A DNA stretch of 64,000 nt, from NCBI GenBank assembly GCA_035578905.1, contig JAQJVL010000004.1, positions 587,501 to 651,500 on the forward strand, written 5' to 3'. A model generated the notes under the pieces. That model was given only the letters and a program-made list of their open reading frames with translations, searched no databases and was not told where the DNA came from. Both the position numbers and the translations under genes were made by a program. Origin of the DNA: Stictocephala bisonia. Taxonomy: Eukaryota > Arthropoda > Insecta > Hemiptera > Membracidae. Every line of letters begins with the position of its first letter. The stretch's first letter is position 1. This document shows, in pieces, positions 25,301 through 35,990 of the stretch.

Positions 25301-26350
25301 CTGCTGATTAACACCAACTCATTTATACTGCTGATTAACACCAACTCATTAATACTACTGATTAACACCAACTCATTAATACTGCTGATTAACACCAAAT
25401 TATTAATGCTGCTGATTAACACCAACTCATTAATACTGCTGATTAACACCAAATTATTAATGCTGCTGATTAACACCAACTCATTAATACTACTGATTAA
25501 CACCAACTCATTAATACTGCTGATTAACACCAACTTATTAATACTGCTGATTAACACCAACTTATTAATACTGCTGATTAACATCAACTCATTAATACTG
25601 CTGATTAACACCAACTCATTAATACTGCTGATTAACACCAACTTATTAATACTGCTGATTAACACCAACTCATTAATACTACTGATTAACACCAACTCAT
25701 TAATACTGCTGATTAACACCAACTTATTAATACTGCTGATTAACACCAACTCATTAATACTGCTGATTAACACCAACTTATTAATACTGCTGATTAACAC
25801 CAACTCATTAATACTGCTGATTAACACCAACTCATTAATACTGCTGATTAACACCAACTTATTAATACTGCTGATTAACACCAACTCATTAATACTGCTG
25901 ATTAACACCAACTTATTAATACTGCTGATTAACACCAACTCATTAATACTGCTGATTAACACCAACTTATTAATACTGCTGATTAACACCAACTCATTAA
26001 TACTGCTGATTAACACCAACTCATTAATACTACTGATTAACACCAACTTATTAATACTGCTGATTAACACCAACTCATTAATACTACTGATTAACACCAA
26101 CTTATTAATACTGCTGATTAACACCAACTCATTAATACTGCTGATTAACACCAACTTATTAATACTGCTGATTAACACCAACTCATTAATACTGCTGATT
26201 AACACCAACTCATTAATACTACTGATTAACACCAACTCATTAATACTGCTGATTAACACCAACTCATTAATACTGCTGATTAACACCAAATTATTAATGC
26301 TGCTGATTAACACCAACTAATTAATACTGCTGATTAACACCAACTAATTA
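22307..26350. repeat. 27-bp minisatellite, about 150 units
   Basis: The unit is TTAATACTGCTGATTAACAC followed by CAACTCA. Variants have CAACTTA, CAACTAA or AAATTATTAATGCTGCTG. Because 27 is 9 codons, frames stay open on both strands: up to 359 codons on the minus strand (period VLISSINEL) and 304 on the plus strand (LLINTNSLI). On the minus strand the CAACTAA variant creates a TAG, which is what ends each frame, and the apparent starts are TTG. No promoter or true start precedes them. The array ends against an 18-T run (26353-26370). Confidence 0.98.
23751..25300. repeat. higher-order periods of 297 bp and 108 bp within the 27-bp array
   Basis: The private variant AATTATTAATGCTGCTG begins at 23751, 24048, 24156, 24669, 24966, 25074 and 25182. 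The gaps are 297, 108, 513, 297, 108 and 108 bp, all multiples of 27 (11, 4, 19, 11, 4, 4 units). A 1026-bp (38-unit) shift also superimposes 24156-24260 on 25182-25286. Confidence 0.9.
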
Positions 26351-26352
26351 TG

Positions 26353-26370
26353 TTTTTTTTTTTTTTTTTT
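26353..26370. repeat. 18-T run at the array edge
   Basis: The homopolymer directly follows the last 27-bp unit. It may be the tail of a minus-strand retroelement, but no body is recognisable downstream. Confidence 0.8.
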
Positions 26371-27942
26371 ACCCTGAACACGCACAATAATTAATTAGTT
26401 TATCATAGATAAAACGAACATACAGTAGTAGATATTAGTCATAAAACTACATTTTACAGACGTCTACGAATGTACTACAAATATCCGTACAAAGCAAGCT
26501 ATTAAATAATTTCAGTATTTCTGAAGTTAATTTGTTAAATATGTATGTATTCATTAACTTTTTATCTTTTTAAAGTTTTTATTTTTCTTGAACTATTTTT
26601 TTCCACATTTATGTAGGGATTTTTCACCATTTTTAAGACGTGCAAACATACTTTTACTGTACAACAATATTTATCACTAGTTAAGCCCGACCAGGCTTTG
26701 CTGAAGCTTAGTCTGATAGTCACTATTAATTATGTAAAGTATTGAATTCAGAATATCGAAAGAAAACATATAACTATTAATTCTATGGTAGTACTATAAT
26801 ACAATTGTTTTTATAAATAAACAATCATCTGGTCTCAACGATAAACTTACAGAATATTATTTGGATATATTAGGCACAAAAACCAGCTGGTAGCAGCACT
26901 TGTTCAGCAATAACACTCACTTTTATTTCTGAAATGTATACAGATCAGGAAATGCTATAGATTTCTGTTCCCATTCACAACTTTAGGAACTAAATATATA
27001 TATAAACTCTTGTATATATGTGCATTGTTGTGTAAAAATGTTAGGTGGTATCATTCAGTAATTTTCAAGTTTTGTGTACACAAACATAGGGAAGTTTGAT
27101 ATTTATGGGTATAGTGAAACACTTATAATCGTTTATAAGAGATGTTCTACCAACAACGAAGCAGTATTTACTTTTAACAATTAGCCTATATTCCATTCCA
27201 ACCTGCAATCAAAATGTAAAAAAATGTCATAAAACATAAATTGATCTAATAAAACATGATATATGTAATTTTAAATAAAACGCTAACAAGTTTAAAAGAA
27301 AATAACAGAGTTCGGAGCAGTGTTAAATGTGCTTCAACTAAGTCTCCACACATTTCAAAGACAGTTAACTTGAATGAATTGTTCTTCTACCCTTTATTAC
27401 AAACAGTTTAGTCGTTACATGTAACCCCTTCTTTCATCCCCATTTTCATTAAACTGATGTGGCTAGATTCATCTCGGTACTGCTACTTCAACTCAACAGT
27501 CCTACATCAAGGTATATTTCGATTTTTTTTATCACCAATTGTTCAAAGGTTTACAACCTAGCACCAACTATACACAAACTGAAAACGATGATAAATTATC
27601 TAATATATTGGGAATCGAGCTTTTTTATTTACATGTGGTGACTCTCTCTTTCTGCTATAAATTGACTTAAGTTTAATATTATCGTCAAGTACTTTGTCAG
27701 TTGGTCTGTCCAAGGCCAAATGTTATGTTCATTGTATTATATAAAATGCTAGGATTTAAGAGCGGCTTTTACCACAGGTCGTACACTGGTGTCCTCATTA
27801 TGTACAAAACAAGTTTTTCCTAGTTTAACCTTTAAATGTTCGAGGGTTAATTGGTCAAGAAACTGTTATCATAAATAAAATAAAAATCCAAATAATTTTT
27901 GCTTTTTATTTTATCATTTTTGCTTTATTTTAATACAATTAG
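26371..27942. other. inter-block DNA and start of block B, no supported gene
   Basis: Block B similarity begins near 26930. The unfilled site for the 10248-11371 transposon lies at about 27410-27425. The 60-codon plus-strand frame at 27459-27641 has an ATG at its start but no recognisable domain, and it is not maintained in block A. Confidence 0.6.
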
Positions 27943-28452
27943 GTACCCATACACGTACAGTGGCATTGACCCACCCGCTCAGCCATACACGCACTGTGGT
28001 ATTAACACCACAGGCAATAGGAATCTCAAATATTGTCTTCCAATGACAAGAATGGACATATTATAAATGTTATATCTACATTAGGATATATAACATTTAT
28101 TATCCTACTGGATAATAGGAAAATCATACTGGATAATAGGATAATAATCACACTGTTAAGATTATGGTAATTGAAAAAAAAGGAGGAACGAGTGAACACT
28201 AAACTAATTCAAATTAAGACCCACCCACCCACCCAAACATGTACAGATGTATTGACCCACCCTCCCACCCATACACGTACAGTGGTATTGACCATCCCAC
28301 CAACCCATTCACGTACAGTGGTATTGATCCACCGGCTCACCCATACACGTACAGAGGTATTGATGGGTATTGATGATATTGATGGGTACCCGCCCGCCCA
28401 TATACGCACAGTGGTACTGACCCACCCGCCCACCCATACACGTACAGTGGTA
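27943..28452. repeat. 36-bp minisatellite (locus 2), interrupted
   Basis: Units with CCCATACACGTACAGTGG and CCCACCCGCCCACCC lie at 27943-28009 and 28220-28452, the same family as 4041-4347. Between them is an unrelated 210 bp holding a 13-bp inverted repeat (ATAAATGTTATAT and its complement) and two copies of CATACTGGATAATAGGA. CCCACCCACCCACCC at 28220-28234 and CCCACCCGCCCACCC at 28421-28435 are G-quadruplex motifs on the minus strand. Frames of 65-102 codons here are repeat artefacts. Confidence 0.93.
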
Positions 28453-29328
28453 CATTTACAGCCTTCAATTTTCTCATAGTTTTTTTTTGTTTATTTTTTT
28501 TTTTTTTTATTGTATGTACAATATGAAAAGTCATCTGATTTTCCTAGATTAATCACAAATATTATTTTACTAATAATTATGCAGTATTTACTTTTAAGAA
28601 TTAGCTCATATTCCATTTAAACCCGCTATCAAACTGAAAAGTAAAATTTCATAAAACATAATATGCCATGAAAAATATTTAACATATTATCGTTAAATTT
28701 TAATATACAACAAAATTCGTTTAAAACTTTTAACAAGTTTCATTTTTTCGTATCAATTAAAAATTCCAATGTCTATTAAAGACAGGAAAATCACACGTTA
28801 TTTTAAATGTTTATTTCCTATTTTGATTTTATTTAATCTTTATTGACGATTTAATATGAAGGTTTGAAAACAGGTTCGAATCCTATACTGGGTTATAAGT
28901 GTTTATGAATTATGTTCAATTCTCACTTTATCGGAGTGAGTTCACTCTGTCGGAGTGAGTTCATTTATATATCAATAGTCTATGGAAAATGGACAGACTA
29001 ACGTCTTAAGGGTTAGGTTTATTATTTTTTTTTTCATTAATTATAATAATAATTTTAAGGTAGTCATAATATTTTTAATGAATTGATTAAATGTTTTGCA
29101 CCACAATTAACCTTTTACCATTTCTAACAGCGAAGATAAGTGCTAAGTCATTTTATTAATAAATTCACAAATACATTCGTCACTACATATAATAAAATGG
29201 TAGTTTCTTGTTTTTACACTACTTTTGTAATCGATGTATTGTTTTATCTTGGTACTAAACATTGATCACAGGCTGCTTATTGAAGTTTGTATCTATTTTA
29301 TATAAAGGGGTTTTAATAAGCTTGTCAG
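28453..29328. other. block B, AT-rich, no supported gene
   Basis: It holds a T-rich tract at 28479-28510, the internal duplicate near 28575-28745, and a doubled CGGAGTGAGTTCA around 28935-28965. No frame or RNA gene is supported. Confidence 0.55.
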
Positions 29329-29432
29329 ACCAGTAAAATGTAAAGCTTTCCGGGAAAAGCCGTTTTGGCGGTTAGTAAATTAATAATGCACATCGTTGGG
29401 AATAAAGGCAGTGAAAATTAAATACTATCACT
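29329..29432. other. conserved island 1 of block B (partner 14939-15043)
   Basis: Near-identical to block A over about 105 bp, including AAGCTTTCCGGGAAAAGCCG and TAATAATGCACATCGTTGGG. The flanks are far less similar. Confidence 0.75.
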
Positions 29433-30687
29433 GCAAAAGTTAACCATTTATACTGATTAAACGTTTTGTTCCATTTCATACATAATTTGATAAACTTTAT
29501 CGAATTCTTTTTCTTTTTTTCAGTCAACACAGTATGTCCATAAACCTTAATCAAATTGAAATTATATTACTATATAATTATTTGAACAAACTTTATCAAT
29601 TAATATCATTTAAACTGAAATGTATGGCTTCAATGTTATAAAGTTGTATCAATTATTATTGAAATTAAAATGTAAAGTTTTAATGTTGATTTATTCAATT
29701 ATGGTGATATCACAAAACCTCAGTTAAAATTTATAAAGTGATGTCCGTTGTTCAGAATACGAACCACGTGATGTATGTTTGTTTATCTGCGATTCCTTTC
29801 ATAAAACTAGAACAAACCATACAAATCAGCTAAGTTTATTCAACTGTTTAGACAAGGTCATATACTTTACGATTGGTAGCGTAAACGAACCAGTAGCCTA
29901 CCAAATCTGCCTTTCAGCCAACCCTGACACTCCATACTTGTCTAGCTACAACACTGTTGACAGTAACTACTTTTAAGAACAAAGTGAGAATCTTCTATAT
30001 AACGTCAAATGTATTTATTGGTCACTTTGTATTTTTATATTTATAATTCTTCACTAGCATCGTTCTCAAAATGCCATGTCCCTGGATCAATGAGAAACTC
30101 ATTATGACCTAATAATGAAACGGATATAATATATTATCAGAGAAGAAAGTGCACATCTCCAACAACAGCCTACCATAGCTCATTGTCATTCTACGTAGGG
30201 TTAAAGGACGAATATGTTCTAGTGGTTAAGTCTGTTAATAGGTTATATTATACGACCCCTCACAAGGTCAATCAATATACATAAAAAGGGTGAATGTCCA
30301 AAACAATAGGTTTAGTGTAGTTAAAACTGACGTAATTGCAATTAAAATTAGCACAAAACAAAGCATATCCGCTAGAAAAATTTTACTTTTTTTACTGTAT
30401 ATATTTTCATTTACTTTATTAATACAACATTTTGATAGTATTTTTATAATTTATACTATTCTTATATAAGTTACAATAAAATATTTTATATTGTTTTAGT
30501 TCAATTTTTTTCACTACATATTTACTAAAATATAATATAAAAATGATAATATTAAAACTTAAACTAACTTTAATTTTATGTTTTAATACCTGTAGGACTC
30601 TTTAACTATCACGTCTCATTACATAATTTTGAAGGTTTATAAACTTCAAACATATTTATTATTTCATAGTTTTATCATTATTTTGGT
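29433..30687. other. block B, AT-rich, no supported gene
   Basis: An anchor to block A lies at 29757-29790, and diverged alignment spans 30090-30440 (partner 17790-18070). The 65-codon frame at 29779-29976 starts at TTG and is not kept in block A. Confidence 0.55.
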
Positions 30688-30985
30688 TTGACAGGTAAAT
30701 ACAACGAATAAAGGGGCTAACTATAAACTGTACCATAGAAAGCCGTATAATACCTTTTGTTGTGTGTATTTCGATGTTAGGGCTGTGAAATGCCGGTCAG
30801 TACATTAGAAGGGTGAGCCTGGCAGAAACTGCCACAAGTGAGGCAATTTACTGTGCTAATACACCGAACAATACAATGGAACAAAGCACTGTTTCCTTCT
30901 TTGGAATGTGGATCGGGAAGGGAAAATATGGTGACTGAAAATATAGTTAATATCTAAGTTATGGTCTATTATCATGTTAGAGGTG
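30688..30985. other. conserved island 2 of block B (partner 18347-18650)
   Basis: Nearly identical to block A. Differences are a few substitutions and loss of 5 bp (CTACC) near 30752. The 49-codon open stretch is kept, with one amino-acid change (Thr in A, Ala in B). Confidence 0.8.
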
Positions 30986-31939
30986 ATAAAAATTATTATA
31001 CAACCAATGAAATGTTTTAGTTGCAGACTTTTACATTCAAACTTGTAACTATTCGTTAAGGGAAAATCGTATCATAATACATATAAATGCGTATGTATAT
31101 TTTTTTAAAGACAATTCATTTATCATATATTAACAACAGTTAAAAATCAAAAGCATGTATAATTAATTTCGATAATTAATTGTAGCACTCCTTTGTTACA
31201 TTTCAAATATACCTAAACCAATTAATATATTGTTTTATTGATTTGTAAAGTAGGTATTACTTGCAATATTATAATATATAAGGGTCAAATGTAGGGGAGC
31301 AATGTCAGATGTTCAAAATTCAATATTATATGATATATGCAACATTATAATATATATATAAAGCAATATTATAAATTGCTTACATAGAATATATCAAAAT
31401 GACATTTTTTAATACAGGGTGTCCCTTAACTTCTGCCCGAAATTCCGCACAATTTGAGTACCCACAATGATATCCTTACTACAATACAATTATTTCTTGT
31501 TTTTCATATTTTTTTTAATTTCTCCGCTTTTCCGCCATAAAAAAATTATAATCTTGTTTCTTGGTTACTTATCTACTATAGAAAATCGTCAGCTAAAATA
31601 ACTGATAAATTCACTGATCTATATAAATACCGAACATTTTGTTATATATAAAAATAAACAGTTTAAACTTTTTTACTCAGGTAAACTATAATACTTTTTT
31701 ATATAAAACCTTTGGTGTTAAACAATGGTTTTATGAATTATTATGATTTTAAAATAAACATTTATAAATTATTATTTATGTTAAAGCGAAGGAAAATAAA
31801 CAAATAACAATAGGTGTTAAATGTTAAGTAACTTATTTACAATACAATAAATATTTTCATTACAAAGACTCGTATGAAAGTGTACACTACTGTAATGCCC
31901 TCTCATAATGATTATAAAGAATAAGCACTGTTTATCTAA
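30986..31939. other. block B and start of its insertion-rich part, no supported gene
   Basis: Similarity to block A fades after about 31135. At 31418 the sequence ACAGGGTGTCCCTTAACTTC resembles the terminus of some insect transposable elements, but no second terminus was found. Confidence 0.45.
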
Positions 31940-32306
31940 AGCTGGATTAACACGATGCGAGCGTAACCGGACCAAGTATAATTCGGACATGCGATCGGAT
32001 GGCAGAGTTGACATAACGGTTGCGCTCGGACATATGCCAGATTTGTTGAATAAAATAAAATCTAGTGTTCTTAAATCGCTGGCTGAAATGATTCTGAGAA
32101 GAGGCATAGCTGCTGTTGCATTAGACTACAACCGTTAGACTAAAGTTATCGAAAAACATAAACATAACCTAAAGGAAACGAATGAAGTAGGGCCCTGTCT
32201 GACTTCACTCCTGCCGAGTATAATCGGACCAAGTTACTCGGAACATGTACACATCTGAGTGTGCGCGCGCAACATGCGAGTGCACTCGTATCGTGTCACC
32301 CCGACT
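31940..32306. mobile_element. MITE copy 1 (367 bp), TAA target site, PIF/Harbinger-like
   Basis: It is flanked by TAA at 31937-31939 and 32307-32309. The left end is AGCTGGATTAACACGATGCG, and the right end is an imperfect inverted copy (complement AGTCGGGGTGACACGATACG). The interior is the reverse complement of the copy at 46501-46966; shared pieces include CGATCGGATGGCAGAGTTGA, AAACATAAACATAAC and CACTCCTRCCGAGTATA. A three-base TWA target is the hallmark of PIF/Harbinger, so the assignment is inference from the target site and MITE form. Overlapping frames on both strands (31817-32107 minus, 31908-32138 plus) are not genes by themselves. Confidence 0.88.
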
Positions 32307-32358
32307 TAAGAAAATTATCTTTATTTTGGTATGACCCTTATGCAACATCTGATTTTAT

Positions 32359-32613
32359 TTAACAGCTGATGTTTAATTTAATCTCAGTGAAAATACTATA
32401 CACAGACATGTCTCTGTCAGTCGTAGTCCGAATAGTAAACTGCGGTCTACAATACTCTGCAGGAAGTTCTTCTACCAGGTCGCCTAAGAAGTGTTCGTTA
32501 AGTTGCTTTTGAGTTTGTTTTTTTTTTTAAGGAGCTGTTTTGGAATACATTTAAGATCATTTGGAACATCGCCAATAACAATGATGTAGCAAATGACATT
32601 GGGGCAATCAAAG
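32359..32613 (-). pseudogene. unrecognised, frame-broken coding-like stretch
   Basis: On the minus strand a frame is open from an A-run near 32520-32530 down to TAA at 32359-32361, about 50 codons. It includes EYCRPQFTIRTTTDRDMSVY, which has a more protein-like composition than other frames in this AT-rich DNA. A second open stretch from about 32613 down to 32484 lies in a different frame and overlaps it across the A-run (T-run on the plus strand). A frameshift in a homopolymer could therefore separate two parts of one former exon. There is no ATG or convincing splice acceptor. The plus strand is also open from about 32531 to 32611 and is followed by GTAAGT, so the strand is not certain. I do not recognise the family. 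Confidence 0.3.
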
Positions 32614-34016
32614 TAAGTACAATCCTTTAAGTAAAGTAGTGCACTACATAAATCCTAGTAAGTGCCAATAAGTACAGGAATTACAACTTGGAAATGTTTC
32701 TCGTTGGGTGTTGCACAAAGATTCCAGTTATGAAATCAAATTTTTGTCTCGTGATGGAATAATTAGTTTAAAAAATAATCACGATTCTGTCCAATATAAT
32801 CCACGTGGGACAAACAAGCACAGTCATTAACATGTTGGGTGGCATTTTATTTGACATTTTAATTTGAGTAAGTAAATAAGTAAAAGTAAGTACTGTAAAG
32901 TACTGTTAAGTAATGTAAGTAAAAGTAAAAAACTCCTTTCCCCTCTCTTTTACTGAGGGATTAGCTGGCATACATAAAATCAGTGAGGCGTGTCTTAAAT
33001 ACTTTGATGGATTGGATGTAGCTTTGTACCGATCGAATTTTAAATCTTGTATGATGCATCAAGATTTAAAAGTTATTTTAAATTATATATTTTAAAAGTA
33101 ATATATCTTTCCAGTTTTTTCATCTTTTTTCTAATCAGTATGTGGAAGTTAACAACAAGCAATTCGCTTTATAAATGTCCCCACTCTTATCGTAAACGGT
33201 TTTTTTCAGTGTAACTCTACAACAGTTCTCCCTTGTGAAATCACAATCTTAGTTCTCGCAGCACTATTTTACAATGTAAATTTTATTGGTTGTTTATGAA
33301 TTAAACAGATTACATTATTTTGAAAGTTAAAAGTAAAAATTGTAAATTCTCATTAGAACTAAAAATAGATGTAAATGTTAACTTCTTACTGAGAGATTAT
33401 CAATGGGTAAATATTCTCCAGTCTATAGTACTACTATTTACTGAGCCAATACCATCCTAACAGGATGTAGATAAAATGTGTTTTTGGTTGCGTATATGAA
33501 GCCTACAATAAAGACGCATTCAAACGTGTTTTAAAAGCTAATTATTTTAACGTATTTTCCTACATTAATAATAAATAATTAAATGTTCAATAATTGTTAC
33601 CCTTTGTTCCTTAAAGTTTTGCTAAGTACTCTATGGTATTTGAAAGCATATATATATTTAAAACTTAAAAGTGAGATATCAGTTAAAATTATACACCAAA
33701 CAAAACTAGTACATTATGGCACTATTCATGACCGTAAATCATACTATCCAGAAGCTACCGCAGCTTTGGTGTACAACTTTACAACATTTTATGGAATGTC
33801 AAACCTCTTTTTCGTTAAATTAATGTTTTATGAAGCGGTAGGTTCTTAGACATTTATGTAACTTAAAGACATCAAGACTTCTAAGTAAAGGAGCAATTTA
33901 AAACTTTATCAATAGAATAAATTTAAATTAACAAATTCTAAAATATTGTACTCTTTGTGATTCTTTTTTTCCCCCCAAAACCTGTCAATTGGGTACATAT
34001 TTTGGAAATTTGGAGT
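32614..34016. other. block B insertion, AT-rich, no supported gene
   Basis: 32870-32930 is a low-complexity tract of GTAAGTA-type words. The 88-codon plus-strand frame at 33583-33849 has a true ATG but an AT-driven composition and no domain. Its end overlaps sequence alignable with block A (33820-33855 with about 19045), where the frame is not kept. Not called. Confidence 0.5.
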
Positions 34017-34110
34017 TATTTATTTATTTATTCAATCAATTATTACAAAAAATACATAAATTGTCCTTAAAACTCTCTAGCCAAATTGGCTAATTGAGAG
34101 TTGACAGTAA
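34017..34110 (-). mobile_element. LINE-like 3' end, minus strand (low confidence)
   Basis: Read on the minus strand it ends TTGTAATAATTGATTGAATA followed by AATAAATAAA, the kind of A-rich tandem tail left by insect non-LTR retrotransposons. It starts exactly where similarity to block A stops (CAATTGGGTACATAT at 33990 pairs with 19180). No reverse-transcriptase frame is present. Confidence 0.4.
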
Positions 34111-34737
34111 GATACAGTATACGTAATTGAAACACATTTTTTTCATTACGTATATATCAAACACACATTAAATTAGGACAAATGTATTAATGAATTAAAC
34201 ATAATCTTAGAGAAACACAACAGATAAATATAAATTCAAATGTGATTTATATGCAATTTTAATTTATTTTGTGACTATATAAATATTATAGTCATTTTGT
34301 AACTAATGTCAGTGTTTGTAACTGCTTATAATAGTTACAACAGTTACAATAGATAAATAATTTTTACAAGAAGTATAAATTTAATTTCAAAATATCAAAG
34401 AAAACTGAACAAAAACAAAAGTTGAGTCCCAAAGAATTTGCATTGGGAGAAGAGATATAAAGATCTTTCTCATCTTAAAATTTTACAATATTCACTAACG
34501 TTCGAGCGTTCACTTTTAAATTTCAGTTTGGCTGTGACTTTAATAAGTTACTGAGCTATTTTGTAATGGGTACTTTAATAAGTCATAGTATTTAATAGTC
34601 ATAGTATAGTAATTTCAGTATTTCAAATTTTGAATTCTACAATTAGGTATGTGCATCAAAATGTAATTTCATATTTAATTTGCTTGTCAAGGCTTTCTAT
34701 TTCAATCATGGAAAAGAAAATTAAATAAATTTTCTTA

Positions 34738-35876
34738 AAGGGGGTTTACACGCAACCTTTTATTGTACGTCTTATCGTTCATATTATAGGTACGTCATAA
34801 CGTCCCTTTTCTTGGGTGTTAACTCGGCCAACGTCTTTTCTTACGTTTTAGCTGAGCTCAGTTCAGCCAACGTTTAGGTTATGTTTACATTATAACTCTA
34901 CAATAGAATGGAGGAAGTGCTTATACTATTCTCAACTATTTTGACTATCGTTCGTATTTTTTACTAAGGTCAAATATAATCCTTTTTTTGATTGTTAGAA
35001 ACAAGGAAAACACTTGGAAGGACAACACACAAGGAAAGCTCAATAAAATATGTACAAAATTAACAAGTACATAGTCGTAGGTTTGATGACATAAATTTTC
35101 AAGATATTTTTTTAAATAAAGGAAACTAAATAACTTTGCTTTTTAAATCGAAAATTTCTTAATCTTAGCAAACGTAAACAAAAAATATAAAAAACACCAA
35201 CAACAAGGAAAGTTATTTTAAGGACAGGAAAGTTAGTGCTGATTCCTATTTCTGGCGATATGACAAACAAGGAAAAGTATTCACCCTCCATCATATCGTT
35301 GCAGTTTTTACAAAACGATTCTCGCCTCGTCAGTTTTCATATCCGTCTTTCTTTGGTTTTCATTCCATTTCGACAAAACGTACTTTTTGCTGTCTACACG
35401 TTACATTTTAGCTGATAAGATCTGTCCTTGTCAACTAAACGTACAATAAGAACGTTGCGTGTAAACTACCTTTAAGGATTACTAGGAGTTTTAGTTTAAA
35501 AAAGCAATGTTATTTAGTTTCCTTTATTAAATAAAGAATCTCGCAAATTTATTTCAACAGACCTACGACTATGTACTTGTTAATATCTTACAGATTTTAC
35601 TGAACTGTAAAAGAATTTTCTTGTTTGTGGCATATAAAAAACAAGGATTACATTGACCATAATAAAAGACACGAACGAGAATAATATAAGTTGAGAATAA
35701 TATAAGTGCTTCTTCCATTCTAGAACTATAACGTAAACATAACTTACACGTTGGCCGAACTGAGCTCAGCTAAAACGTAAGAAAAGACGTTGCTGTTTGA
35801 ACACAAAAAAGGGACATTTTGACGTATCTTTAATATGAACGATAAGACATTGCTTGTAAAGCCCTCTTTATACTTA
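34738..35876. mobile_element. palindromic MITE complex with three related termini
   Basis: The left terminus GGGGGTTTACACGCAACC at about 34741 reappears inverted at about 35474 (complement AGGTAGTTTACACGCAACG) and again, more diverged, at about 35873 (complement AGAGGGCTTTACAAGCAATG). The arms extend inward: 34800-35150 pairs with the complement of 35490-35850, sharing CTTTTCTTACGTTTTAGCTG, ACAAGTACATAGTCGTAGG and TAAAGGAAACTAAATAAC. TTAA precedes the left and middle termini. The simplest reading is a ~737-bp inverted-repeat element (34738-35474) followed by an inverted partial copy. The 60-codon frame at 35112-35294 is not a gene. Confidence 0.8.
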
Positions 35877-35990
35877 CTTACACCCAAACTTGTATCAACA
35901 TATTTACAAACCAAAAATCGATATGCATATTATAGGTGAAAAAAGACTAGTCTTTTTTTACAGAAATTCTACATTTTTTCATGACTTTTT

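Noticed and set aside
25237..26316. 359-codon minus-strand open frame
   Set aside because: It is only the 27-bp period read as 9 codons, starts at TTG, is mirrored by a 304-codon frame on the other strand, and similar frames recur across the array.
28870..28900. B-box-like GGTTCGAATCC in a possible tRNA
   Set aside because: No cloverleaf arms or A box at the right distance; a single motif is not enough.
31418..31450. Possible transposon terminus ACAGGGTGTCCC
   Set aside because: No matching second terminus or target duplication was found.
33583..33849. 88-codon plus-strand frame
   Set aside because: AT-driven composition, no domain, and its end lies in sequence shared with block A where the frame is absent.
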